Shown here in pieces: positions 29,348 through 42,893 of a DNA stretch of 64,000 nt. The stretch's first letter is position 1; each line of letters starts with the position of its first letter. The stretch is from Trichostrongylus colubriformis. Taxonomy: Eukaryota; Nematoda; Chromadorea; Rhabditida; Trichostrongylidae. The notes beneath the pieces were generated by a model. It worked only from the letters and a program-made list of their open reading frames with translations, did not search any database and was not told the origin of the DNA. Location of the stretch: assembly GCA_963978905.1 (NCBI GenBank), contig OZ022260.1, positions 8,979,725 to 9,043,724 of the forward strand, given 5' to 3'. The position numbers and the translations under genes are program-made.

Positions 29348-29529
29348 TAGGTACAGTCCATTTCAGAAAAACTGAGTGGGCGTGTCCTACGGACTTGTAT
29401 GAACGTGTATCAGACCCTCTCGATTCTCTCACTCCGCACACACTCTCACTATCGCCACGCACTCTCACTCTCGCCATTAATCCAAGTCCGTGGGACACGC
29501 CCAATCAGTTTTTTCGAAAGGAACTGTAG
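29348..29529. repeat. Short inverted-repeat element, TGGGCGTGTCC ends
   Basis: The left arm has GAAAAACTGAGTGGGCGTGT and the right arm its inverse (ACACGCCCAATCAGTTTTTT), followed by GGACTTG/CAAGTCC. About 182 bp. Between the arms are repeats of CTCTCACT. Confidence 0.7.
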
Positions 29530-29753
29530 GAGAGAAGCGCGTAAGTCAAAATTTTCACAACTTCACATCAGTCAAACCTCCAACGTCTCCTTCTGTTCCA
29601 TATTACCAATGCAATCAAGGTGTAAAACACTAATCGACCAACTTTTTTATTTGAGAAAAGCAAACAATAACATGCCAATAATGGTGTAGACTTATTATTA
29701 CCCTCCAACTTTCCTATATGTGAAATTAATTGTTAACCAATTACTTAGGAATT

Positions 29754-30010
29754 GGTGGAGGCGGTGTAGTGACATGTGGCGCGCACCTCACTCTCATGTT
29801 GCGGGATCAAATCCCGCATCAACGCCACAAGTCAACCAAGCCATATCCTTCAGGGGTCGCTAAATTGGCACTAGACTCGTGTGCGATGATAAAAGCACTG
29901 GCTCGTACATCGGCTGTCCACCGTAAGTCATTGTATAGGCGACATCACATTCACCAGCCACCACGATTCTGAATGGAACTAGAATGTGCGGCGCATCCGG
30001 ATGGATTGAT
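29754..30010 (+). repeat. tRNA-like SINE
   Basis: GGCGGTGTAGTGACATGTGG resembles an A-box region and GGATCAAATCCCGCATC a B box. The tail has GTCAACCAAGCC, AAATTGG and GGCTGTCCACCGTAAG. It aligns by eye with 20547-20765 and 42664-42893, which supports a dispersed family. Confidence 0.6.
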
Positions 30011-30206
30011 TAAGGCCAAAAACTTCGAGAAAATTTCAAAACTTTATTTAAGAATTAACTTCAAAATCAAATGGTTCGTTTCGCCTCATACCCTCATGCG
30101 AACCATTGTCACCTCAGCACAAACCAGGCTGGACATCTTCCCAAGCCCACGCCCACGCAAACTTCCTCTGACCGAGAGTACCTTTTCTGCTTGTCTTCAT
30201 AATTTG

Positions 30207-30585
30207 AAATAAATGGAAAAAGTTTCGGAATTTCCCTTGTTTCATAAATATTAAAAACAACCACTCTATAAGTAATCCAGACACTGAAATACTATCAGCT
30301 GTGGAGGCACACTCAATCTATGCCATATCCGGGGACGTAATTTATCTGAAAGGAAGACCCGTTCCCCTCTGCTTCCCAGGCTGGTCTTAATAATATTGAA
30401 TAAATGAAAAAAGAGTTTTCGTAATTCTTCTTATTGTTCATAAGTATTAAAAACACCAGTCTATAAGTAATCCAGACACTGAAATACTATCAGCTGTGGA
30501 GGACACACCAAATCCATGCTATATCCGGGGACGTATTTTATCTAAAAGGAAGGTCAATTCCCCTCTGCTTCCCACGCCTATCACA
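30207..30585 (+). repeat. Two tandem copies of a unit of about 190 bp
   Basis: Units start near 30207 and 30398. Both contain TATAAGTAATCCAGACACTG, then ATACTATCAGCTGTGGAGG, then ATATCCGGGGACGTA and CCCCTCTGCTTCCCA. The copies differ by scattered substitutions and small indels, so the duplication is not recent. Part of a further unit may precede. Confidence 0.8.
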
Positions 30586-31283
30586 AAAAAGTCAAAGCCA
30601 ATCCCTCGATCTGCTATTCTTCCTTCTGCTTCCTAGTCTTTCCTTGTTCGCTTGCTACTTCCTTCTTTTCCTACTGAAGAACTTGAGAGGACGAGGGGTG
30701 TGGCGGTTCAATGGATTTATGTGAGACAGAATAGTAGCCGGGATAATGATATATTTATCTGTAGACAAGTAAGGTGAGCAAACCAACGTCTTGCTCGTGA
30801 CGTTAGAAGAAAAGCGAATGAGGCCCACTATCTTGTGGGGCCGCTGACTCTATGGACGCCCGTATAGAATGTCGTCTCAGACAGCGAGACGACGAGGGAT
30901 CGTCGTAATCGACGACGATTAGGGGGGCTATTTCCAGTGTGCTGAGGTCGACCTAGAACTCAAGGAAATCATTGAATGAAGGAACTGTTTTGAAGGAAAG
31001 GCCATTTTAAATTGGTTCTCGTGCTTAGATATTATACAATTCCCTTGTCTAAAGTTGAACAAACTATGACCATAGCCATTTGACAGCAAAGGTGCTCCAA
31101 TGCTGATTTATGGAACGTCGTTGGGCGGGAGTTCGCATATCATATTTATTGTTTGGTGTCTTGTTGCTGTTGTTGTTTTGTAATTGATAAATAGTTTCTT
31201 TTTTGTCTTACGACGTTCGAAATTACCTAGGTTCTCTATGCTGTGTTCCATTTGAAAGTCTAGCAGATTAGTTTATTAGTTTT
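30586..31283 (+). promoter_or_regulatory. Upstream region of thymidylate synthase
   Basis: About 700 bp without a gene. It holds CGTCGTC/GACGACG-rich sequence near 30880-30920 (short inverted repeats) and T-rich sequence next to the start. The AGs just before ATG 31284 are weak acceptors, so the 5' end is uncertain. Confidence 0.4.
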
Positions 31284-33946
<2,663 letters not shown>

Positions 33947-34632
33947 CTTGAATCAACAGCCTCTCCTTCTTCTATTTGTCTTGGATTTCAAATTAGTCTT
34001 TTTGAACCCTTCAAACTAGCTATTTTTTGATAGCTCGCCTGACTTCATTGACAGTATTTGCATATATTGACAACCTCATTTAGCCATCCCTGTCCACTTA
34101 GTAACTTTTAGTGATCTCAGGTAACATTCAAGCTACCAATCCGCCGAAATAGTCTCGTTGTCTAAGATTTTCCGGTTTCTTTTCGGTCTCATCACCGCTT
34201 TGCACATGTAACAGCATATGATCTTGCCTGTTTCTTTGATATATATACTAAGCCAGTTTCATAATTTTCACCCTGATATTTTTAGTTATTTGGTGTGCGG
34301 TTGTTCTGTTCTTAAGAAGCAAATGAAGTTTCTCGTTGGGTTATGAGCTCTGGTCATTCTTATGAAAGGTGAATGAAATACAGGGAGTAACACAGCACGT
34401 TGACAAAGTAAGACCCTTGTCATTTTTTGGTAGCTCACAAAGGTAGCATTGGGGGGAAATTCGGAGGAGAAGTAGAAGAAGTAGTGAATATGAGAGTCAA
34501 GATGCCTAGTAAAATTACAGTGGAGAAGAAACGGATGGAAATGACAAAATTCCGAGAAATAGGACCCCTTTCCCACCGTTGATTCTCGACGCGGACGACC
34601 TTTCCGTCTAGGAGGGTAGTCCGAGCTAAATA
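33947..34632. other. 3' flank of thymidylate synthase
   Basis: T-rich sequence after the TGA. ORFs in it look random. No AATAAA close to the stop; nothing else seen. Confidence 0.4.
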
Positions 34633-35302
34633 TTAGGTTGATCAGAAAGTTTTGATAGGGTTGAGATTTTTTTCTATTACTCAGCAAGTAATGCATCTAA
34701 TCAACAATATAATAATCATCTATAACACTGTCCCACCTAAAGAGCAAGTCAGCGATTTTCTTCTCCCAGAATTAGGAGGATTAGGAGTCAAAGAAGTCAC
34801 CGACCACTCGTTCAAGGTGACGAAATTTTTTTTTGCTAGGAAAGCCTTAGGGGGCCGGAACAAGTGGTAATTTGAGGGGGCAGTATCAGGTGATTAGGGT
34901 GCATGAGGAACCGTGTCCCAACCTAGCTCCTCCAATTTTGCACGGGTCTCTTTACCTATGTGAGGGACCCGCGCAAAATTGGAAGAGCTAGGTTGGGACA
35001 AGGTTCCACATCCGTCCTATTCCCCTGACCGCCCCTTCAGATTACCGCTTGTTCCGGCCCCCTAAGGCTTTCCTAGCGAAAAAATTCGTCAACTATGACC
35101 ACCTTGGACAAGTGGTCGGTGACTTCTTTGACTCCTAATCCTCCTTATTCTAGTAGAAGAGAATCGCTGACCTGCCCGTTGGGTGGGACAATGTTATAAC
35201 TAACGATGTTTACTATATTGTTCATTAGCCTGCATTACTTGCTGAGTTGTAAAATAAAATAGAAAAAATTTCAACCCTATCAAAACTTTCCGATCAACCT
35301 AA
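34633..35302. repeat. Palindromic mariner derivative
   Basis: 670 bp, ends TTAGGTTGATCAGAAAGTTT and inverse, TA on both sides (34631-34632, 35303-35304). The two arms mirror each other for about 300 bp around a centre near 34955 and contain pieces of a mariner 3' coding end such as TATTCCCCTGACCGCCCCTTC. Non-autonomous. Confidence 0.85.
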
Positions 35303-35873
35303 TATGTATTGGCATGTTGCCATAAACACAAGGGAGTGTTTGGAGATACGACAGCATCTTTTTGCTGGAGTGAGCTTCAGGCTAAAACTGCTAAAGCGCG
35401 CTGCAATACTTTCGATCTCGCAGCATATCCTTGGTTGCCCTCATCGTAGTTAACCAAGAATCACGTCATCTGGAGGCGGGGTCTGTCATCCAACGCGTCA
35501 GCTTTTATCCGTTGCTCCATTTCTACAGCTCGTAGGCGCGATTTTTGACGGGGATTTCGCCACAGATAACCTTCTTAGACCTACAGTTTCCGTGTACGTG
35601 ACTTCTTTTAAAGATTTTTCAGGAACCACATTACCCCTCTGCTGTCTTTGAGGCATATTCACCTCGCTTTGTGAGGGGGGGGGGGGGGGATGGTTAAGGA
35701 TCGTGATCATCATTGGAAGGATGGTACCGGAAGAGCTCCTTGGTCACACCAGCAATGAAGGGGTTTCCGTGGCATTTGCCTTAGTGGTGAGGGTGTGTAC
35801 ACTTATGATGAATTTCCGCGCGCGACGAGCTGCTCGGCGGGTGCGGGTACCAGTGGCAGGGCATGGTAGCCTT
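35303..35873. other. Spacer with a G run, no gene recognised
   Basis: Mixed sequence with a G run at 35679-35689. No supported feature. Confidence 0.35.
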
Positions 35874-36185
35874 GGGTGTGTACCCTTATGTCAGGATTTC
35901 GCACGACGACGAGCGGCGTGTGACGCAGTCTGTGCGAGCTGTGCGCGTCGCCATAGTTGGGTCTTAGAACGATTACACGGTAATGCCAGGGGCGCGAAAC
36001 GCAGTTGACCTGTAATTGCTTCGGGTTGCCACAATATGGCGCCTCTAGCTCGTCCGCATTGCTTTGCTTGCGACATGCCGCGGTGCGAAATCCTGACATA
36101 AGGATACATACCCCCTTCAAGCGAGGCAGTGTAACATAGGTGGAGGAGGCAGGGTGGCATGAGTGCAGGAGGCAGTGTGGCATGG
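35874..36185. repeat. GC-rich inverted-repeat sequence
   Basis: The arm CCTTATGTCAGGATTTCGCA (about 35883) recurs inverted at about 36083-36105, around a GC-rich core. CAGTGTGGCATGGGTGG-type sequence at the right edge is shared with 57850-57890, so the families are related. The ends are unclear and the block may be composite. Confidence 0.55.
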
Positions 36186-36335
36186 GTGGTTTATGTCAAA
36201 TATTACCACTTCGTGAGCTATCACCAGTCACTTTTGATAAGAGCCGGTAATCGCTAATACGGGCAGAATGATTTTCTAGTTTGTTTACTACTGTTGTCGA
36301 TAACGTATAAAGTGTACCTCATTTAGTTACATGTG

Positions 36336-38252
36336 ATGACTGTGGAACAGGTGAAGAATGATGCATACTGGACTGCTGCTCGGTGGTACATTCTTCACAA
36401 ATATCGCAAAACCTTAATAGCCATCGGTGTTGGATTGGTCGCTATAACAGCTGGAGGAGTTTATTACTATATGAAATATCGAGAGGTGAGTATGTACTCT
36501 GTTAAATCATAATACATCCGTTAGCAAATCGAGACGATAGCTCAGTGCGTAGGTTTTTGCCTAAGGCCGCGGTCATACTTTGCGTTGTCTGCGGCAGGGC
36601 GTGGCCACGTATCTTGCGTCTCCACACTGCCTCGTTCCCTGCGTCACCTCTGCACCTCCCCCGTGCCACTCTCTCTCGCTGCCTGTGAGAGAGAGTGGCA
36701 CGGGGGAAGTGCAGAGATGACGCAGGCAACGAGGCAGTGTGGAGACGCAAGATACGCGGCCACGCCCTGCCGCAGACAACGCAAAGTATGACCGCGGCCT
36801 AATCGAGTTGGTAAGGGTCCTCGTTGTAAGTGAAACCAAGTCTGTTGAATAGAAAAAAAGTGGATTAAGTAATATGCTAGTCAATAAAGTTCCGATTTCT
36901 GCATTTTCTAGAAGAAGCGGCAAGAAAAGGATCCACGCAAAGGCAAAGTTTGGACTGGATCTAGAGGTGAGTCAAATCTTATCGAGCAAGTTCATGGTAG
37001 AAAAATGGTACAAGGCGGATCAGCCTCACCTCGTATAGAGCTATAGTGGCTTCGCTACTGCTAGCTCAGATACGAACAGCCTTTTGCTTACGTTTCTAAA
37101 AAAGTATTATATATCTGAGCTGCGTAGTCTCAGATCTGAGCTTGGCAACTGGGGTTGTTTGCTTAAGGCCGCGTTCATACTTTGTGGTGCCGGCGGCAGG
37201 TGTGGCTGCGGGTCTCTGCGTCTTTACCTATGTCACCCTGACTCATCGTCTGCGTCGACTCTGCACCTCCTCCGTGCCACTCCGCCTCGCTGCCGACCGA
37301 CACTGAGTATGAACGTGACCTTGATTATCCACCCCGGCTCCTCTGGACTGCTGCTGTTATTAATTGTTTCACTCATTCTGAAAAATAACAACACAATGAG
37401 TTCATTTTTAGTTAACAGTTCAAAAGTCCCTATTTCAGTAGACAGAGGTCTCGCCAGTTCTATACAGAATCGACCCTCAGATTTTTCAACAACTGAAAAG
37501 AAGGTGCGTTGATAGCAAACGGCTTGCAAATCCAGTATCAGTCAGGCTTTTCGAAACTCAAAAATAGCACTTGTAATTATGTATTGGATGGTCGGGGTGA
37601 GCTTGAGTTAAGAGATGGGAAGGGGCGGGGCATAGGGGCGGAGCCTCCTTTGTGGACGACTTATCTGTGATGGCACATGGTGCATCACTACAAAAAACCT
37701 TTCGGAAAAGGGTAGAGCTGATTATCGATAGTGTAAGGCCGTGGTCATACTTACCGCCGGTAGAGCGTGACTGCGTGCATCCGCAGCGAAGAGAGTGGCA
37801 CGAGGGAGGTGCAGAGATGACGCAGGCAACGAGGCAGGGTGGATTAGGCGGCGACGCAGAGATACGCAGCCACGCCCTGCCGCCGGTACCGCAAAGTAGG
37901 ACCGCGGCCTAACACTTGTGGTCCTATCAGTGCTCGCGTGCACTTCGAAAGTAATGGTTTCCTTTTTTCCAAACATTTTTGCGAACGTTTATCTAAAATA
38001 CTGATGTTGTTTCAGTCTGGCGAAGAGATGGAGAAAACCCAGAGAGCTGGTGATTCGACTGTTTCGGTTTCGCTTTCACGGAAGCCTCGCAAAAAAGTTT
38101 GGAGCCTTGATGAAATATTGGACTCGGCTCCACCTACAGGAAGGAAGTATAAGAGTAAGACGAAAACAGAAACAAAATCAAAAACAGGCACAAAGAAAGA
38201 ATCTGAAGAAAAGTCGAAGAAACGTGGCAAATCCCAGAGTAGAAGAAAATAA
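36336..38252 (+). CDS. Small single-pass membrane protein with lysine-rich tail
   Basis: Not recognised. Four exons in phase: 36336-36485, 36912-36966, 37439-37503, 38016-38252, giving 168 residues. Residues 26-46 (TLIAIGVGLVAITAGGVYYYM) form one hydrophobic helix with R/K residues on both sides (YRK before, KYREKKRQ after). The last about 110 residues are polar and basic, with RKPRKKVWSLDEILDSAPP and then a K/T/S/E-rich low-complexity tail ending SQSRRK. A short KVW motif occurs twice (after the helix and in the fourth exon). No cleavable signal peptide is evident, so a tail-exposed organelle or ER membrane anchor is plausible. An AATAAA follows 70 bases after the stop. All three introns are occupied or bordered by Harbinger-like MITEs or AT-rich filler. 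Confidence 0.75.
36565..36799. repeat. Harbinger-like palindromic MITE, copy A
   Basis: 235 bp, nearly a perfect palindrome, ends GGCCGCGGTCATACTTTGCG and inverse, flanked by TAA at 36562-36564 and 36800-36802. Lies in intron 1 of the membrane-protein gene. The sequence it interrupts (GATAGCTCAGTGCGTAGG on the left) resembles a tRNA A box, so it may have landed in a SINE. Confidence 0.9.
37167..37320. repeat. Harbinger-like MITE, copy B (shorter, diverged)
   Basis: 154 bp. The left end GGCCGCGTTCATACTTTG follows TAA (37164-37166); the right end reads CAGTGTCGGT-type inverse (GAGTATGAACGTGACC). Core deleted relative to copy A. The right-hand TAA is not preserved. Intron 2 of the membrane-protein gene. 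Confidence 0.75.
37737..37909. repeat. Harbinger-like MITE, copy C
   Basis: 173 bp, ends GGCCGTGGTCATACTTACCG and inverse, flanked by TAA at 37734-37736 and 37910-37912. Intron 3 of the membrane-protein gene. Confidence 0.88.
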
Positions 38253-38321
38253 CTGAAGTTTGAATGTTTGAAAAATTAACGCGACAGTTCCTTGTTACTG
38301 TAAGACCCTAAACTACGTTAC

Positions 38322-38327
38322 AATAAA
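38322..38327 (+). terminator. Polyadenylation signal AATAAA
   Basis: Canonical signal 70 bases after the stop of the membrane-protein gene, followed by T-rich sequence. It marks the end of the last convincing gene in the window. Confidence 0.7.
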
Positions 38328-38911
38328 GTTTTTTGTATTGTACGAATTTTTGAAGAGCAATCCAAGGGTGCCTTATAGAGATGACCCCCAGCAAAACTGC
38401 ATCTTTGGTTATAGTTTATGTGGGGTCTGATTGGCGGGCTCAAGCACGAGGAATCGTCAAAGGGGTCATATTCGTGGGACCGGGAGGTGAGAGATCATTT
38501 GTCGAGGTCAGAGAAAGTGCAGAACGGCGATTTATGGCATAGTGCGGAGTTACCTCCATTCGATGGTAACGTAAAAGGTGACGCCCGGTATCATCGCCAG
38601 CACGGCGATGATTCTTCCACCATGCGTCTGGCGGGGGCGGGGCTTATATTGTGCTGGAGATAGCCAGGATGAGGCAGTATCTTTCTTCCAACAGCATTCT
38701 ACTGTTGTCGTTCACAGAACACTGTGACAATAAATCTGCTTCCTTCTCGTATTCTGTTACACCACTGAACCACCCCCTACACCCGGTATTGTTTTTCAAC
38801 AGTTCACAGCTTGGTTCAAAGCACATGAAATTATGGGATGGTAATGAAAAAAACTTAGCAGATGTACGTCTTTTTTATGGTTATTTATGATTCGCGATCC
38901 AGGCAACAGCA
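38328..38911. other. Spacer, no gene recognised
   Basis: A short inverted GATCATCGCC/GGCGATGAT pair lies near 38590-38612. Otherwise no feature. Confidence 0.35.
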
Positions 38912-39140
38912 AGGTGTATGCCATCAGGACAGAAATTCACTTCGCGGTGTTCGGGGTGCGACGCAATGGTGCGAGCTATGCGAGCCATATTGGATGGGTC
39001 CTGAAGCGATGACGGTGCTCTACGCCTCATTCTAGGTGTAATCGCTTCAGCACTCAACCAGTACGACGCCCAACGCTCCCACTGTTACGTCGCGTGCTAA
39101 ACGTGGCCACGCGAATTTCCTGTCCTAATGGCATACACCT
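38912..39140. repeat. Mutator-like MITE, old copy
   Basis: 229 bp with ends AGGTGTATGCCATCAGGACA and inverse (TGTCCTAATGGCATACACCT). The interior contains GGTGCGAGCTATGCG and TGGGTCCTGAAGCGAT, shared with 47011-47240. Its flanks GGCAACAGC and GGCGATAGC match in 7 of 9 positions, consistent with a worn target duplication. Confidence 0.75.
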
Positions 39141-39170
39141 GGCGATAGCGCAGTCGCTTGGAAAAGATAA

Positions 39171-40028
39171 GGTTGCGTTTACACCAAAGTGAATGAGAGT
39201 TTTGGAGCATTCGCGTAAAGTGAAATATATGTATCGATCGAGAAAATGAGGCATTTGCGCATCCGCGATTTGAGAGAGTTGGCGCATTCGCGTGATGGAT
39301 AAGACACGCATTGATTGAAAAATGGGAGTATTGGCGCATCCGCGATTTTGATATTTGCCATTGCAGATGCCAACTTTCGATAAGTTATGGAGAAATCAAG
39401 AAATGGAAGGATGAGAAAAAGAAATCAACCGCACGCGTTCAACTGACCGCGTTGCTAGACTGACGTGGCACGCCAAAAATCTCGAAAATGCTGTTCTGAG
39501 GGCATCACTCCTCAGATGTGGTTCACCTGTAGCCGTTAATACAACGTGGGGCACAAACAAGTACGCATCTTTATTTTAGCGTCACCACAACAACGATAAA
39601 CACAACTAGGTTAGACGTAATACGAGCACATGTCGGAATTTTCTTATCTCCTTATTTGACCTCGACTTTCTTGACTTTGACTATCTTTGACCTTACTCTG
39701 AGTGGCTGCATCACATCCCCTGCGGGTCCGCAGGGTCCGTCCGCTCCCGTGCCTGCCGTTACGGCTACCTTTGGGTCACACGGACCCGGTCGGCGTGGAG
39801 GACAATCAGATCTACAGTCAGAGACGAAGCATTGGCGTTCTCGTGGGGAAAAGGACCCCATCCCCCTCCACTCCCCTCCTCCCCCCCCCCCCCCGAGCGG
39901 ATGTACCATCCGCTTTAATACCCGTAGTCGCCAAGAAGGCGGAGCCTAATTGTACATCATGATCTCAGGGTTTATGACAAATGCGCCGATGCGCCAAAAC
40001 TCTCATTCAATGTGGTATGAACGCAACC
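39171..40028. repeat. Harbinger-like element, composite
   Basis: 858 bp, ends GGTTGCGTTTACACCAAAGT and a close inverse (right arm GGTTGCGTTCATACCACATT when inverted), flanked by TAA at 39168-39170 and 40029-40031. The interior has repeated GCGCATYCGCG motifs (39205-39350) and a separate GC-rich block with a C run (39710-39910), which looks like a second element inside. No transposase. Confidence 0.78.
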
Positions 40029-40074
40029 TAAGACGCGCATCGACTGGATGAGTGATACGCCTTACTCGCGAAAT

Positions 40075-40165
40075 TCAGGTGATCGCGCGATTGTATGAAT
40101 TACTTGATCGATATGTATTTTTTGCCTTCCGCCTGAATCGCGCAATCGCCTGAAAGAACTTTAAA
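40075..40165. repeat. Fragment of the GATCGCG repeat family
   Basis: CAGGTGATCGCGCGATTG on the left and CGCGCAATCGCCTGAA on the right are inverted, with ATTGATCGATATGT-like sequence between. Related to the element at 8745-9031. Confidence 0.6.
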
Positions 40166-41340
40166 CAATACCTTTTATGACTACATGACGTAGACTGGTC
40201 CTAGCGAGCCACCGTGTAATCAAAAAAGTGTTTGTATGCACTAGGATTGTGCATGAAATTCCCATGTTTGGCGCATCAAAACGGAGTCGGTCGACGCCAG
40301 TTGTCTTCCCGTTGGTCCTTCAGAGCAAAGGATGTGTAGTGGAAGCATTTGATGAATCCTGTATAATTTTTCCCAATGGATGGTGGGAACGTTTCACCAT
40401 TTCAGCGAGAAAAAATCCTCAACCAAATTGGTCTTGAATGTTCCTCTCTAAACGTATAACATTTTTCCAGTAGCGGAAGAGAAATGGCTAAATCGCGGGT
40501 TGTGCTTTCGAAATCTGGCTACATAAAATCACTTCGTAAGAAAGCTATGACTATTTAAATTGAGGTTCTCTGACAAGGGAAGGACCACAGGTCGAAGTGG
40601 CCATTCGGAATGTGATACACATGGTCAGACATGTTTTCAAACGCTGATCTCGAATCTGTATTCGAAATTTGCAGAACGATTCTCTGAGCGGAGTTATGGA
40701 GGTTTTTTTGAGAAAACAATACTATTATATGGTAAGTTTGGAAGCCCATAGCACGCGAGCCATGCGTTCTTGCGCAAAACCAGGGCGATTTTCGTGTTAA
40801 GGGAGTCAAATTACCCCAAGAGACAAGTTTTTAGCAAATTCGAGAATTTGACCAAATTTCGGAAAAATTCACGGGTGGCAGCCCATTGAACAAAGGAGAA
40901 GTCGTTGACCCTTGCCTGGAAAATGCTCCTCTTTGACGCTTGTTTCGTACATTTAGTGCGATGGGCAAGTGTAAAAGGTATTTGTAAGCTATCTTGTTCA
41001 GGTTGCAGGGTTTTCTGTAGAAGAAAATTCAAAATCTACCACTTTATAACCTGACCACCCCCAATTTTCCGAAGTTGGACCAAAAACTGGATTCGGCTGA
41101 TAATTTGCACAGAGGGGTAATTCGACCCCCTGTGCACGAATATCATAATCTTTTTACGCAACAACGCCTAATTCGTGTGGTACGGGCTTCTCTTTGACTT
41201 GGTATCCATCCCTTGTGTGTAATGTTAGAAGTTATAAATAAAGTGGCAGAGTAAATGATGGGTGCGATAGGTACCAGTGCAAAAAACGTACAGAAGTGGA
41301 AGAAAATCTCTTACTGACAGTGGAACACAAAATACAAGAA
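40166..41340. other. Spacer, no gene recognised
   Basis: ORFs such as 40228-40437 have no splice context or recognisable motif. GGGTAATTCGACCCCC and AGTCAAATTACCCC (41113 and 40805) are roughly inverted, which suggests one more decayed element. Confidence 0.35.
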
Positions 41341-41415
41341 GACCCGCACCGGCGGGGAGCAAACCCTCGACCTCTGTCCTGCAGATCCGGAACACTACCA
41401 ATAAGCCACCGAGAT
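41341..41415 (-). repeat. tRNA-like SINE head (minus strand)
   Basis: Read on the minus strand: TGGCTTATTGGTAGTG fits a tRNA A box and GAGGGTTTGCTCCCC a B-box position. The acceptor stem does not pair well, so I call a tRNA-derived repeat and not a tRNA gene. Confidence 0.55.
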
Positions 41416-41504
41416 CGTTATTGGCTACGCGACGGCCGTGCTTATGACACAGTGCCCGCCAATGAGATCCAACGTGTAGCCGTTCATTCAGAAAAACCTC
41501 CATA

Positions 41505-42010
41505 ACTCCGCGCCCCGACCTCTTCTACAAGTTCCATCACTTGGTTGCTTGAGAAGTCGCCTTGCTTTTTTTCCACTTTTCCGCCACAACTCGGTGATTT
41601 TTGACAACTTCTCCAAATCAAGGCAAGAAATTTTTCTCAACCAATTAGTTGAAAGAGTGGTGAAGCGTCGAGGAGAGGTACTGAGTAGGAACAACGAAAC
41701 ATTATTGACCGGATTCCTTGAACATCTGCTGAAAAATAAATTGTGAAATAATGTCACCTGGGCCTCTATGACAAGGTTTTGAAATCCAAAATGAATCGCA
41801 GCAAAAATAAAATCGAAACATCCTAGCGATAGAGCAGGAAAAATCCTTTCGTATGGTCTATAGAGCAATGCTGAACAATGAACTTGAAAGGAAAAATTCC
41901 TTTTTGAATAGACGTGGATGCTTTCGGAAAAAGGACTTCAGAAAAAGAACGACTTGAGTAGTCGATCAACCAATTATTGGAATTTGTAGAAGAGGTCGAG
42001 GCTAAGTACG
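41505..42010. repeat. Inverted-repeat element
   Basis: CGACCTCTTCTACAAGTTCC at the left recurs inverted at about 41980-42003 (GGAATTTGTAGAAGAGGTCG). The arms continue past these positions on one side. No coding content seen. Confidence 0.55.
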
Positions 42011-42663
42011 GGATACATGTTTGGTTGATTTTCTTAAAGTGAAATATAGTGTTTCAGTTAATTGCCGGTTTGGTCAATTTTTGTCAACTGGACCCATCAC
42101 TTCGCCAGCCTGAAAATCAGTCATGTGCTATGATATCCAGAAACTAAATAAACCATTTTGTAGAGCAGAAAAAACTCCTTCCGAATGATTCATGAAATGC
42201 TGAAAAAAAACTTTATAGAAAAAAATTCGTTTGAAAAAAACGACACTACTTATGGAATGACCAATATTTCCTTTGTGTAGGGAAGGGAGGGAGGGGGGTG
42301 GGGCGTAATATCCAGAAATTTTCCTTGATGCATTGCTGACCCTGCTGATAGGTGTATGTATGGTGTGCGAATGATATACGATAATTTGATACATGGGCGG
42401 AGCATCCATATGGACGAGTTATCTGTGATACCTAGGTTAGCATCTTGAATATAGCTCTGACTCTATTGCCAATGGGACCTGATCCCTTCACAATATTTAT
42501 AAACGATTTGTTCCGTAAGACCACTTGTAGGAATACATTAGTGAAAACGAAGTTACGGTTTAGAAGAGATTGCTTGGTATGTACCATCCATACCCATTTG
42601 AGATAACCAATAACCCAGCATGCTCGTTAATTATCACCATGTTACTAAGGTAGCCGATACTGT
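42011..42663. other. Spacer, no gene recognised
   Basis: AT-rich, with a G-rich stretch at 42282-42302. No feature. Confidence 0.35.
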
Positions 42664-42893
42664 TCAGTGACAAGTGGCGCTGCTCATACTACCATGAGCC
42701 GAGGAGCAAACCGTGGATCAATGCCCACTCAGGCCGATCAAGTCTCCCGTCATTCCAGAGTCACTAAAATTGGTGTAAGTGTGGTAGCATCGGCTGTACA
42801 CCGCATGTCATTGTATAGGTCAAATTGCATGCCATTATCATATCAAGCCTGAAAGCAGAATGCATGGCGCATCCCAGCAAGAGATCAATCCGT
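42664..42893 (+). repeat. tRNA-like SINE, third copy
   Basis: Shares GACAAGTGGCGC, GCCGATCAAGTC, TAAAATTGG, CATCGGCTGTACACCG and TCATTGTATAGG with 29754-30010. Head weakly conserved. Confidence 0.55.

Noticed and set aside
35703..36185. Overlapping R/C-rich ORFs on both strands
   Set aside because: GC-rich inverted-repeat sequence gives long open frames by composition; no motif or splice context.
39205..39350. CRISPR-like spaced repeats (GCGCATCCGCG)
   Set aside because: Irregular spacing and diverged units inside a transposable element in a eukaryotic genome.
41341..41415. Functional tRNA gene on the minus strand
   Set aside because: A- and B-box-like motifs are present, but no acceptor stem pairs and the sequence resembles dispersed SINE heads.
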